DNA of 64,000 bases from Microbispora hainanensis (GTDB lineage: Bacteria > Actinomycetota > Actinomycetes > Streptosporangiales > Streptosporangiaceae): assembly GCF_036186745.1 (NCBI RefSeq), contig NZ_CP108086.1, positions 6,758,001 to 6,822,000 of the forward strand. The letters run 5' to 3'. Below are positions 51,401 through 60,057 of this stretch, in pieces (position 1 is the first letter of the stretch; each line of letters starts with the position of its first letter). A program made the translations under genes and the position numbers. The notes below the pieces were generated by a model. That model made no database searches, was not told where the DNA came from, and saw nothing but the letters and a program-made list of their open reading frames with translations.

Positions 51401-52387
51401 AACGGCACCTCCCGGGTGAACGTCTGGACCCACCTCGCCGGCACCTACGACCCGGCGACGCAGCAGCTGAGCTTCTACATCAACGGCGTGCCGCAGGGCA
51501 GCAAGACCGCGCCGGCCCTGTGGTCGGCCCCCGGACCGTTCGAGATCGGCCGCTACAAGTGGGCCAACATCTTCCAGCACTACTTCCCCGGTTCGATCGA
51601 CGAGGTCGCCGCCTGGCAGCGCGTCCTGACCCCGGAGGAGGTGGCGGCGGAGGCGCGGTCGGAGTCGCCGGCGTCCGGCCGCAACGACGTGGAGCTGGTG
51701 GCCGACTGGGACCCGGCGGGCGCCGCCGGGACGCAGCTGCCCGACTCGCTGTCGGGGTACGGCCGGGCGCTGGCGCTGGCCGGCGGGGCGTCGCTGGACG
51801 GCGAGGGCCTGGTGCTCGACGGCGTGGACGACGCCGCCACCACCGCGGGCCCGGTCGTGGACGACACCGGGTCGTTCACGGTCACCGTGAAGGTCGAGCT
51901 CGACCGAGACAAGATCGTGTCGAAGCCGATCGGGACCATCGGCCAGGTGGCCGGGCAGCGCACCGCCGACGGATCGTCGTGGGGCCTGTGGTTCGAGCTG
52001 ACCGGCAAGGAGACGCAGCTCGACGACGACGGCAACGAGGTCAGCGTGCCGGTCGGCTACTGGCGCTTCGGCCGGGTCAACAAGGACGGCACGAAGACCT
52101 GGGTGAGCTCCGACACCACGGCCAGCCTGGACAGCCCGGTGCGCCTGACCGGCGTGTACGACGCCCTGGCGGCGAACGGGCGCGTGGTGCGGCTCTACGT
52201 GGGCCACGAGCAGAACGACCTCGACATGGCCTACACCGCCGTGCCCGGGTCGGGCGACTTCGCCGCAGGCAAGGGCTTCAGCGCGACCTCCTGGGGTCAC
52301 TTCCTCCCCGCGAGGATCACCGATCTGCGGCTGTGGGCGGGCGCCATGGCCGATTCCGACCAGTTGGACGCCGTCATCGGCGACTGA
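48491..52387 (+). CDS. secreted DNRLRE/LamG-domain protein (RHS partner)
   Basis: 1298 residues, exported. Signal peptide up to about residue 34 (ALTAVVVAGVLVGTGAPPAA), a wall-like N-terminal region, then a Pro/Ser/Ala low-complexity linker with PSDAAPSGS and SPATSPATSPAT repeats (about 250-345). A DNRLRE-type domain follows (about 390-580; ESAYPVYIDPTVTWGETDRT) as in WapA-like toxins. Fibronectin-like segments lead to two laminin-G/concanavalin-like domains (about 825-1050 and 1066-1298; VGRWHFDEDSGVAV). GGAG seven bases before the ATG. The RHS gene follows after 101 bases. In Bacillus WapA the DNRLRE and RHS parts are one chain; here they are split. Confidence 0.85.
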   Translation: MFRLPGLRRWRALTAVVVAGVLVGTGAPPAAMAAQEEGRTGSDAAPLDGWQQALKRAAEIREPVEVTEARTEFTTTYANPDGESFRLEQSTTPVRVKGPDGAWVSPDATLARRADGSVGPVAAAVGISFSGGGDGGNLVTMHRDGRTLTLGWPGTLPEPVLDGPNATYPNVLPDVDLRMTATTEGFRQVLIVKTPQAAANPALAKIRYAVKSSGLKVEETADGGMSATDGNATEVFTSPPAAMWDSTGDPTAGKAGAGEAAPADANPSDAGPSDAAPSGSPPSDAAPSGSAPSAKGATPQTAPQTAPQSAPQGAPADGSPEPASPATSPATSPATSPATPQPAEGAPDEGPAADGPAPGAGHAELPIEVGEDSITLVPDADLLRQKDESAYPVYIDPTVTWGETDRTLLRSDGYKSYNWGNGDDNEGKGVGHCGTWSGYYCGPGYTQRLYFQFSPASLKGKQVLSAAFRVTESWSFQCSPRWVDLERTNNFTSSTTWSSRPKELDLMVDRNVSAGRGSACSPSQPAAVIQFKDNPDETNENLTPTVKDFAAGKFSKLTLELRAHDEGDTSAWKRFRNDAVLVVDYVGLPALPTGIGIVTGSGTVCETKESAPAIVSSPTPTLASTPQTEPGGESGAMLRAAMDVDKKNSDGTWTDAFATMERPTTGHVGDNVKVTATTPTLSEGVLYRYRSWTRSYYSNYTKQLPGPSNGSTTGWCYFKVDPTAPKAPVVALGAPYTPCTTTSCTPAGGPGQSTTVTFGPASGDTNNVAYQYRASTSSAWSSDITGATAKVVITPPAAGTYSLYVRAKDNVGRYGATTVVDFLVAAGAGPVGRWHFDEDSGVAVDKGSGHHDATLYGGAVRDARGRRGEVWYDDAGNALATPKVDKGLGLNGTSAYAATSGPVLETRSAYTVAAWVRLDKVSDDGIVLSQDGSGYSPFLLFHEKDYGAFCFGVKEKDEATGGAYPSVCGKNGTSRVNVWTHLAGTYDPATQQLSFYINGVPQGSKTAPALWSAPGPFEIGRYKWANIFQHYFPGSIDEVAAWQRVLTPEEVAAEARSESPASGRNDVELVADWDPAGAAGTQLPDSLSGYGRALALAGGASLDGEGLVLDGVDDAATTAGPVVDDTGSFTVTVKVELDRDKIVSKPIGTIGQVAGQRTADGSSWGLWFELTGKETQLDDDGNEVSVPVGYWRFGRVNKDGTKTWVSSDTTASLDSPVRLTGVYDALAANGRVVRLYVGHEQNDLDMAYTAVPGSGDFAAGKGFSATSWGHFLPARITDLRLWAGAMADSDQLDAVIGD

Positions 52388-52391
52388 CGAA

Positions 52392-52428
52392 AGCCGCGGG
52401 GACCGGCCGGCCGCCGGTCCCCGCGGCT
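52392..52428. terminator. strong hairpin between the LamG and RHS genes
   Basis: AGCCGCGGGGACCGG (52392-52406) and CCGGTCCCCGCGGCT (52414-52428) form a perfect 15-bp stem with a 7-base loop, four bases past the stop. No promoter is obvious in the remaining 60 bases, so it may attenuate rather than end transcription into the RHS gene. Confidence 0.82.
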
Positions 52429-52488
52429 CCCGCATCTTCCCCCGGTTGGTCCGCGGGTTCTCTCGTTTCCTCTTGAGGAGGTTGGGTC

Positions 52489-55400
52489 ATGCGACGGCCC
52501 TCAATTCGTGCTGCCCTGGTGGCCGCGTTGACGGTGGTGATCTCGTTACCCGTCGGGGTGACGACGGCCTCGGCGGCCGTCGTCTCCGCGGAACACGGCC
52601 CGCCCGGCGCCCCTCCCGTGCAGAAGCAACGGTCCAGCAAGGTCAGGGCCATGGACGCGAGCGGGGCGAAGGAGGCCAGGGAGCTGGTCGCCGCGTCCCG
52701 GGCGCGCAACGACGCCGCCGCCGACCGGGCCGCCAAGGAGCGCGAGGCCGCCCGGTGGCCGGGCGCGGGCGAGGCCGACGTGCCGATCGGCGGCGGGCAG
52801 ACCGTCAGCGTGGGCGGGCTCCCGGTGAGCCTGGACAGCGCCCCCACTGACAGCGCCCCCACTGACAGCGCCGCCCCCGGCAGCGCCCCCACTGACAGCG
52901 CCGCCACTGACAGTGCTGCCCCCGGCAGCGCCGCCCCCGAAAGCGCCACCACCGGCAGCGCCGCCCCCGCTCCGGACGCGCAGGCCGCGGGTGCGCGGAC
53001 GGCCCGGGTGCGGGTGCTCGACCGCGCCGCCGCCGAGGCCGCCGGTGTGGACGGCGTGCTGCTGACCGCGGAGGCGCAGGCCCCGGGCACCGCGACGCTG
53101 CGCGTCGGCTACGCCGCCTTCGCCTCCGCGTACGGCGGCGGGTGGAGCGGCCGGCTGCGCCTGGTGCGGCTGCCCGCCTGCGCCGCCACCACCCCGGAGC
53201 GGGAGGAGTGCCGCACCCGGACCCCGCTCGACACCGGCAACTCGGCCACGGCGCAGACCCTCTCGGCGCAGGTCGCGTTCGACGCGGCCCCGGCCGTGCT
53301 GGCCGTGACCGCCGACGCCCCCGGTGAGGGCGGCGAGGCGGCCGACGGCAGCGGCAACTACGCCGCCACCCCGCTCTCCGCGTCGTCCACCTGGCAGGCG
53401 GGCGGCAACTCCGGCTCCTTCTCCTGGTCCTATCCGATCGCCCCGGTGGAGCCTGCGGCGGGTCCGGCGCCCGCGCTCGACCTGTCGTACGACTCGGGCA
53501 GCGTGGACGGGCGCACCTCGACCAGCAACAACCAGGGCACCTCGCTCGGGGAGGGCTTCGAGACCGCGGCGACCTCCTACATCGACCGTCAGTTCGGCAC
53601 CTGCGACGAGGACGGCCACGACAAGCAGTACGACCTGTGCTGGAAGTACGACAACGCCTCGCTCGTGCTCAACGGCAAGTCCACCGAGCTGGTCAAGGAC
53701 GACACCAGCGGCAAGTGGCGGCTGAAGAACGACGACGCCTCCACGGTCATCCACTCCACGGGCGCCGACAACGGCGACGACGACGGCGAATACTGGACCG
53801 TCATCACCGGCGACGGCACCAGGTACGTCTTCGGCCTCAACAAGCTGAGCGGCGCGGGCAGCCAGCGGACCAACTCGGTCTTCACCGTCCCGGTGTACGG
53901 CGACGACTCCGGCGAGCCCGGCTACAGCAAGGGCGGCTCCTTCGCCGACCGCTGGGTCACCCAGGCATGGCGGTGGAACCTCGACTACGTCGAGGACACC
54001 CACGGCAACGCCATGACGTACTGGTACACGGCGGAGACCAACTACTACCGGAAGAACAAGTCGAACACCGCGACCACCTCCTACGTCCGCGGCGGCTACC
54101 TCGACAAGATCCTCTACGGGCAGCGGTCCGACACGCTGTTCACGGTGGACGCGCCCTACAAGGTGGCCTTCTCCTACGCCGAGCGCTGCACGGCGTCCGA
54201 CTGCGGCAGCCTCACCAAGGACACCGCCGAGAACTGGCCGGACGTCCCCTTCGACGCCATCTGCAAGAAGGACGCCGACAAGGACGACTGCCACGCCGAG
54301 AGCCCGGCCTTCTTCAGCCGCAAGCGCCTGGTGAAGATCGAGACGAGCGTCCTGTCCGGCACCGCGTACAAGCCGGTCGACTCGTGGGCGTTCACCCAGA
54401 AGTACCTGGACGGCGGCGACATCGGCAGCTCCGTCGACCAGACGCTGTCGCTGATGTCGATCGTCCGGACCGGCTCCACCGCCGACACGCCGCTGACGCT
54501 GGACCCCGTCTCGTTCACCTACACCATGCGGCCCAACCGGGTCGACGGCGGCACCCAGCCGGGCGGCGGCAACATCCTGCCGCTGACCAGGCCGCGCATC
54601 GAGACGATCACCTCGGAGACCGGCGCGATCACCACGGTCAGCTACAACGAGCCCGAGTGCGTGCGCGGCTCGAAGATGCCGAAGGCCGAGGACGACAACT
54701 CCCTGTCGTGCTATCCGCAGTTCTGGCACATCAACGGCGCCACCGAGGCCTCCATCGACTGGTTCAACAAATACCGCGTGCTCGCGGTGAACATCGCCGA
54801 CCCGGCCGGGCACAACCCGCTCGTCGAGTACGCCTACGAATACTCCACCCCCGGCTGGCGCTACAACGACAGCCCGTTCACCCCGAGCGACGAGCGCACC
54901 TGGTCGCTGTGGCGCGGCTACCAGAAGGTCACGACGTACGTCGGCGACGCCGACGGCACCCGCACCAAGACGGTGTCGGTCTACCTGCAGGGCATGAACG
55001 GCGACCGGCTGCTGAAGTCGGCCAGCCCGCGGACGGTCGACCCCGACAAGCGGCGCTCCGCCACCGTGCCGGGCCTCGACGTCGCCGGACTCGACGTGCC
55101 CGACATCACCGACTCCGAGCAGTACGCCGGATTCACCCGTGAGGAGATCAGCTACGACGGGTCCACTCCGGTCGACGTGACGGTCAACGACCCCTGGTCG
55201 GCGAAGACCGCCACCCAGCACAAGTCGTACGCCGACACCGAGGCCTACTACGTGCGCACGGGCAAGACCTCCGAGCACACCTACCTGACCATCCCCAAGA
55301 CCTGGCGCACCGTCACCACCTCCACGACGTACGACTCGTACGGCATGGCGGTCACGCAGGACAGCACGGGCGACATCGCCAAGAGCGGCGACGAGACCTG

Positions 55401-58400
55401 CACCCGCACCTGGTATGCCCGCGACGACGCCAAGGGCCTGAACTCGCTCGTCTCCCGCACCCGGGTGGTCGGCCGCGCCTGCTCGGTGAAGGAGGCCGAC
55501 CTGTCGCTGCCCGCCGACTCCGCCACCAGCGGCGACGTGCTGTCCGACACGGCCACCGTGTATGACGACACCGCCGCGACCGGGTGGTCGGCGAGCCAGA
55601 AGCCGGTGAAGGGCGACGCCACCTGGACGGGCCGGGCCACCGGCTATCCGTCGGCCGTCACCGGCGACGACCGCCCGCCGACCGGCTGGCAGCGCACCGA
55701 GTCGACGACCTACGACACGCTGGGCAGGCCGCTGGCCGTGACCGACGCGGGCGGCAACGCCACCACCACGGCGTACACGCCGGCCGGCGCCGGGGTCCTC
55801 ACCAAGACGGTGGAGACCAACGCCAAGCAGCAGAAGGTGACGACGTTCCTCGACGGCACGCGCGGCCTTCCGGTGCGCACCTACGACCCCAACAACGGCA
55901 AGACCGAGCAGACCTACGACGCCCTCGGGCGGCTGACCGGCGTGTGGCTGCCCGACCGCAGCAAGGACGGCGGGCAGACCCCCACCTACGCCTTCTCCTA
56001 CGTCTACCAGCGGGGCAAGGCGCCCGCCATCGGCACCTCGGTCGTCAAGTCGTCCACCACGGCGAGCTGGTCGTACGAGATCTTCGACTCGCTGTTGCGG
56101 CCGATGCAGACGCAGAGGCCGACGCCGAACGGCGGACGGCTGCTGACCGACACCCGTTATGACTCGCGTGGCCTCGCCTACGAGACCTACGCCGACATCT
56201 TCGACTCGAAGCAGACGCCGAACGCCACCTACACCCGGGAGGAGTACGGCGAGGCGCCCAAGCAGACGAACCTCGTCTTCGACGGCGCAGAACGGCAGAT
56301 CCGCAGCACGTTCCTGTCGTACGGCGTGGAGAAGTGGACGACCACCACGACCTACACCGGCGACTCCACCGCCGCGAGCACGGTGACCGGCGGCTCGGCG
56401 GTCCGCACCATCGCCGACGCCCTCGGCCGCACGGTGGAACGGCGCGAGTACAACTCGCCCTCCCCCGCCGACACCCAGTTCGGCGGGATGGCATCCAGCG
56501 GGTACACCTCCACGTCCTTCACCTACCGGCCCGACGGCAAGGAGCTGACCGTCACCGCCCCCGACGGCGCGAAGTGGTCCTACACCTACGACCTGTTCGG
56601 GCGGCAGACCGGCATCAGCGACCCCGACAAGGGCACGAGCACCCTCCGCTACACCCCGCTCGACCAGATCGACACGGTGACCGGTGCGAACGGCACGGTC
56701 CTGCTGTACGGCTACGACGAGCTCGGCCGTAAGACCGGGCTGTGGTCGGGGTCGCGGACCGACGCGAACAAGCTGGCCGCCTGGACCTACGACACCGTGG
56801 CCAAGGGCCAGCTCGCCTCGTCCACCAGCTACGACGGCGGCGTCTCCGGCAAGGCGTACACGAAGAAGATCCTCGCGTACGACGGCCAGTATCGGGCCAC
56901 AAGCACCGAGATCGACATCGACCCGAACGACCCGATGGTGCTGTCCGGAGCGGCGAAGACCCGCTACGTCTTCGGCAGCGACTACAACCTCGACGGCACG
57001 CTGAAGAGCTCCACCGAGCCCGCGGCGGGCGGCCTGGCCGAGGAGCGGATCAGCCTGAGCTACACCCCGACCGGACAGGTCAACGGGCTGACCGGCACCA
57101 CCGACTATCTGCAGAAGGCCGACTACAACGCGCTCGGCCAGCCCCTGCAGTTCACCCTCGGCCTGTCCGGGGCCTCGCAGGCCAAGAAGACGTTCCTCAA
57201 CAACACCTACGAGGAGGGCACCGACCGGCTGACGCGGTCCTTCGTCACCACCCAGTCCACACCGGTCAAGCCGCAGGACCTGACCTACCACTACGACGAC
57301 GCGGGCAACGTCACCGAGATCGCCGACACCCCCACGCAGGACGGCGCCGGGCAGAGCGACATCCAGTGCTTCGCCTACGACGGGCAGCGGCGGCTGACCG
57401 AGGCGTGGACGCCGGCCACCGACGACTGCACCAGCAAGACGCTGGGCGGCGCCGCGCCGTACCGGACCGCCTACACCTACAACACCTCGGGCCTGCGGGC
57501 GACGGAGACGCGCTACAACGGCTCCACCGCGACCACATCGGCGTACTGCTACGGCGACACCACCAAGCGGCACGCCCTGACCGCGGTCGTGACCGGCTCC
57601 TGCACGGGTGCGACCACCACCTACTCCTACGACAAGTCCGGCAACACCACCGGCCGCAACGGCCAGGTGCTGACCTGGGACGCACAGGGCCGCATCGCGA
57701 CCCTGACCCAGGGCACGCAGAAGACGGCCTACCTGTACGACGCCGACGGGGCGCTGCTGATCCGCCGCGCGGTGGGCGACGGGGAGAGCGTGCTCTACCT
57801 GGGCGCCACCGAGATCCACTCGAAGAAGACCGGCGGCACCGTCACGACCTGGGCCAGCCGCTTCTACGCCGCCGACACGCAGGTGATCGCGGTGCGGACG
57901 ACGGAGGACGGGAAGAACGCGGTCTCCTTCCTCGCCGGCGACCAGCACGGCACGTCCTCGCTGGCGGTCGACGCGGCCGGGCAGGCGATCAGCAAGCGGT
58001 TCACGACGCCGTTCGGCGCGCCGCGCGGGGACACGGTCGGCGGCGCGTGGCCCGACGACAAGGGGTTCCTCGGCAAGCCCGCCGACGCCGCCACCGGGCT
58101 CACCTACGTCGGGGCCCGCATGTACGACCCGGTCGTCGGCAGGTTCCTGAGCGTCGACCCGGTGCTGTCCACCGACCAGGCCCAGTCGCTCAACGGCTAC
58201 TCGTACGGCAACAACAACCCCGCCACGTTCAGCGACCCGACGGGCGAGGAGATCGGCTCGCGGCCCAACTCGTGCCAGTACGACCTCAAGTACTGCGACA
58301 AGGAGACGCAGAAGAGCGTCGGGTACAACCCGAAGACGGGCAAGGTCGACCCCGCCAAGGGCGCCGCGTACCGCAAGAAGAAGCAGTCCGGGAAGAAGAG

Positions 58401-58995
58401 CTACCCGACGCCGAGCCCGTCCCCGGGCCCGTCGCCCAAGCCGCCGGCCGGGGGCTGCCACTGCAAGCCGGTCAAGCACGACAACGGCGTCAACCTGCTG
58501 AAGGCGCTGCTCACCCACCCGTTCCACTGGAACAACAACTTCAACGGCGCGAACGCGCTGGCGGTGACGTACGAGACGTTCGCCAGCGAGGGATGCGAAC
58601 GGCGGGCCCGGCAGTACGTCTGCTACGGCGGCTCCCCGGGCGGCGACCAGCCGATGACGGTCGGCGACGTGCACTTCTTCCCATATTCGAAGAAGGAGTT
58701 CGAGAGCCGGCTGCGGGACGAGAAGCAGGCGCGGGAGGACATCGCGAAGGTCGCCGGGCGGGAGGCGGCGAAGAAGTACGGGCCCGACATCGAAAGACAC
58801 GAGGCCGTGCACTCCGCGCAGTGGGCGCGTTACAAGAACGCCACCGAGTTCATCGCGGCCTACGGGGCTGCCACCCTGTATTCGCGACACACCACCGGCA
58901 CCCCGTACGCCACCAACAGCTTCGAAGTCGAGGCCAACCTGTGGTGGGGCGGCTACGTCAGATGGCAACCGCTGCAATGGGGTCCGGTGAACTAG
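52489..58995 (+). CDS. secreted RHS-repeat protein with C-terminal zincin-like domain
   Basis: 2168 residues. Signal peptide (ALVAALTVVISLPVGVTTAS), a D/S/A/P/T repeat linker at about 118-165, an N-terminal beta domain (SFSWSYPIAPVEPAAGPAPA, then LDLSYDSGSVDG), then many YD/RHS repeats (e.g. YDALGRLTG, YDELGRKTG) to the core end GYSYGNNNPATFSDPTG near residue 1918. The unique tail (about 1920-2168) begins with a K- and P-rich linker and holds H2104-E2105-A-V-H2108 in ERHEAVHSAQWARYK, with E2148 in FEVEANLWWGGY as likely third ligand: a zinc metallopeptidase-type effector. GAGGAGG seven bases before the ATG. RHS proteins encapsulate such tails; a downstream lipoprotein may protect the cell. 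Confidence 0.88.
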   Translation: MRRPSIRAALVAALTVVISLPVGVTTASAAVVSAEHGPPGAPPVQKQRSSKVRAMDASGAKEARELVAASRARNDAAADRAAKEREAARWPGAGEADVPIGGGQTVSVGGLPVSLDSAPTDSAPTDSAAPGSAPTDSAATDSAAPGSAAPESATTGSAAPAPDAQAAGARTARVRVLDRAAAEAAGVDGVLLTAEAQAPGTATLRVGYAAFASAYGGGWSGRLRLVRLPACAATTPEREECRTRTPLDTGNSATAQTLSAQVAFDAAPAVLAVTADAPGEGGEAADGSGNYAATPLSASSTWQAGGNSGSFSWSYPIAPVEPAAGPAPALDLSYDSGSVDGRTSTSNNQGTSLGEGFETAATSYIDRQFGTCDEDGHDKQYDLCWKYDNASLVLNGKSTELVKDDTSGKWRLKNDDASTVIHSTGADNGDDDGEYWTVITGDGTRYVFGLNKLSGAGSQRTNSVFTVPVYGDDSGEPGYSKGGSFADRWVTQAWRWNLDYVEDTHGNAMTYWYTAETNYYRKNKSNTATTSYVRGGYLDKILYGQRSDTLFTVDAPYKVAFSYAERCTASDCGSLTKDTAENWPDVPFDAICKKDADKDDCHAESPAFFSRKRLVKIETSVLSGTAYKPVDSWAFTQKYLDGGDIGSSVDQTLSLMSIVRTGSTADTPLTLDPVSFTYTMRPNRVDGGTQPGGGNILPLTRPRIETITSETGAITTVSYNEPECVRGSKMPKAEDDNSLSCYPQFWHINGATEASIDWFNKYRVLAVNIADPAGHNPLVEYAYEYSTPGWRYNDSPFTPSDERTWSLWRGYQKVTTYVGDADGTRTKTVSVYLQGMNGDRLLKSASPRTVDPDKRRSATVPGLDVAGLDVPDITDSEQYAGFTREEISYDGSTPVDVTVNDPWSAKTATQHKSYADTEAYYVRTGKTSEHTYLTIPKTWRTVTTSTTYDSYGMAVTQDSTGDIAKSGDETCTRTWYARDDAKGLNSLVSRTRVVGRACSVKEADLSLPADSATSGDVLSDTATVYDDTAATGWSASQKPVKGDATWTGRATGYPSAVTGDDRPPTGWQRTESTTYDTLGRPLAVTDAGGNATTTAYTPAGAGVLTKTVETNAKQQKVTTFLDGTRGLPVRTYDPNNGKTEQTYDALGRLTGVWLPDRSKDGGQTPTYAFSYVYQRGKAPAIGTSVVKSSTTASWSYEIFDSLLRPMQTQRPTPNGGRLLTDTRYDSRGLAYETYADIFDSKQTPNATYTREEYGEAPKQTNLVFDGAERQIRSTFLSYGVEKWTTTTTYTGDSTAASTVTGGSAVRTIADALGRTVERREYNSPSPADTQFGGMASSGYTSTSFTYRPDGKELTVTAPDGAKWSYTYDLFGRQTGISDPDKGTSTLRYTPLDQIDTVTGANGTVLLYGYDELGRKTGLWSGSRTDANKLAAWTYDTVAKGQLASSTSYDGGVSGKAYTKKILAYDGQYRATSTEIDIDPNDPMVLSGAAKTRYVFGSDYNLDGTLKSSTEPAAGGLAEERISLSYTPTGQVNGLTGTTDYLQKADYNALGQPLQFTLGLSGASQAKKTFLNNTYEEGTDRLTRSFVTTQSTPVKPQDLTYHYDDAGNVTEIADTPTQDGAGQSDIQCFAYDGQRRLTEAWTPATDDCTSKTLGGAAPYRTAYTYNTSGLRATETRYNGSTATTSAYCYGDTTKRHALTAVVTGSCTGATTTYSYDKSGNTTGRNGQVLTWDAQGRIATLTQGTQKTAYLYDADGALLIRRAVGDGESVLYLGATEIHSKKTGGTVTTWASRFYAADTQVIAVRTTEDGKNAVSFLAGDQHGTSSLAVDAAGQAISKRFTTPFGAPRGDTVGGAWPDDKGFLGKPADAATGLTYVGARMYDPVVGRFLSVDPVLSTDQAQSLNGYSYGNNNPATFSDPTGEEIGSRPNSCQYDLKYCDKETQKSVGYNPKTGKVDPAKGAAYRKKKQSGKKSYPTPSPSPGPSPKPPAGGCHCKPVKHDNGVNLLKALLTHPFHWNNNFNGANALAVTYETFASEGCERRARQYVCYGGSPGGDQPMTVGDVHFFPYSKKEFESRLRDEKQAREDIAKVAGREAAKKYGPDIERHEAVHSAQWARYKNATEFIAAYGAATLYSRHTTGTPYATNSFEVEANLWWGGYVRWQPLQWGPVN

Positions 58996-59044
58996 AGACC
59001 ACCCGAGCCCGGTGACTCCGGGACGACAGGAGGGAAGGACGACG

Positions 59045-59569
59045 ATGACACGCAGAAGAAGGCCGGGGCCGGGGTACGCGGCCGCCGCCCTGACCGCCCT
59101 GGCCTTCTTCGCCGCGGCCTGCGACGGCACCCCCCAGCCCAAGGGCGTCCTCGCCGTCGAACGCGCCGAGGACGGCGGCGTCAGGCTGCTGCTCGCCGAC
59201 TGCCCCGGCTACGCTGCCCAGGACTTCACGGTCCTGGAGGACACCCAGGGCGGCCGGACGCTCGCCTGGAGCGTGCACAACGGCGGCACCGGCGCGGCGG
59301 TGCGGGACATCCGGGCGTTCCAGGCACCGCCCGAGGGCTGGCGGCGTACCGACGACAGCCTCACCGCGCTGCGGGAGGGCGTGCCCTATGTCGCGACCGT
59401 CAACGGCTACGCGGACGGCGTGAACCTGCGGGGCAGGGTGCCGTTCACCACGGCCGACCTGTCCGGTCTCGGCGACGGGCAGGTGCTGGCCTGGGCGGGC
59501 GGCGACGAAACCGTGCGGACGGGCCGGGACGCCTTCCTGCGCACCGACCCCGACCGCTGCCGTCCGTGA
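59045..59569 (+). CDS. small lipoprotein, candidate immunity or accessory protein of the RHS system
   Basis: 174 residues. Signal AALTALAFFAAAC with lipobox FAAAC (Cys 24), a short linker, then a domain of about 140 residues that I do not recognise (VERAEDGGVRLLLADCPGYA; FTTADLSGLGDGQVLAWAGG). It starts 49 bases after the RHS stop with AGGGAAGGA before the ATG, and a 15-bp terminator follows. Position directly after a toxin gene and surface anchoring suit an immunity protein against an extracellular peptidase toxin, but no sequence evidence proves that. Confidence 0.72.
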   Translation: MTRRRRPGPGYAAAALTALAFFAAACDGTPQPKGVLAVERAEDGGVRLLLADCPGYAAQDFTVLEDTQGGRTLAWSVHNGGTGAAVRDIRAFQAPPEGWRRTDDSLTALREGVPYVATVNGYADGVNLRGRVPFTTADLSGLGDGQVLAWAGGDETVRTGRDAFLRTDPDRCRP

Positions 59570-59585
59570 CCATGCCCTCGTGACT

Positions 59586-59620
59586 GCCGCCCGCGCCCGG
59601 CGAGACCGGGCGCGGGCGGC
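59586..59620 (+). terminator. strong terminator after the RHS lipoprotein
   Basis: GCCGCCCGCGCCCGG (59586-59600) and CCGGGCGCGGGCGGC (59606-59620) pair perfectly over 15 bp with loop CGAGA, followed by TTCC. It ends the LamG-RHS-lipoprotein unit. Confidence 0.92.
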
Positions 59621-59814
59621 TTCCGTCAGCTCATGCGGAAGACCGGGCAGCGTGTGGCGAACGGCAGGAACGCGCCGGGGCGACGTCCTCCACCGGCAGA
59701 TATCCCGCGTCGTAGGCGACGGCGTCGCAGAACACGACCCGGGTGCGCGGCACGTCGCGCGCGGTCGCGTACGACGCGATGGCCCCCACGGATACGTGGC
59801 ACCGGCAAGGGCGG

Positions 59815-60057
59815 TCAGACAGGAAAGCGATCCACTCGCAGTACGGCCACCTCACCCTGCTCGGCGAGCAGGATGTAGGTCACCGAGATCCCCTTGTAGT
59901 CCCACACGTACATGTTGCCTCTGGGGCTGAGCATGCGGCCGTTGCCGGGAGTCAGCCGTAGAACCTCGTAGATCTCCAGCAGGACATCGACTTCGGGATC
60001 GGAGAGGTCATCGATCTGGGCTTCAGCGACCTCGCTGCCCACGTGGACGGCGTACAC
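59815..60057 (-). CDS. RelE/ParE-like toxin of a toxin-antitoxin-like pair
   Basis: 80 residues, GTG start (60057) directly after the TAG of the upstream partner. VYAVHVGSEVAEAQIDDLSD, then a helix LLEIYEVLRLTPGNG, then MYVWDYKGISVTYILLAEQG and VLRVDRFPV: one helical hairpin followed by a four-strand sheet, the layout and length of RelE/HigB-type mRNA interferases. Recognition is by overall pattern, not by catalytic residues. Downstream, 59621-59814 holds only a degenerate minus-strand frame (VVFCDAVAYDAGYLPVEDVA) that may be a gene scrap. Confidence 0.68.
   Translation of the reverse strand: MYAVHVGSEVAEAQIDDLSDPEVDVLLEIYEVLRLTPGNGRMLSPRGNMYVWDYKGISVTYILLAEQGEVAVLRVDRFPV

Noticed and set aside
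52546-59142. A 2198-codon open frame on the minus strand opposite the RHS gene
   Set aside because: Its product is Val/Arg/Gly-rich without domains. Long antisense frames are expected opposite GC-biased codons, and the plus strand codes a clear RHS protein.
59626-59855. Small minus-strand frames after the RHS terminator
   Set aside because: Two overlapping frames each hold part of a protein-like string, suggesting a scrap of a gene, but no family could be named and no start is supported.
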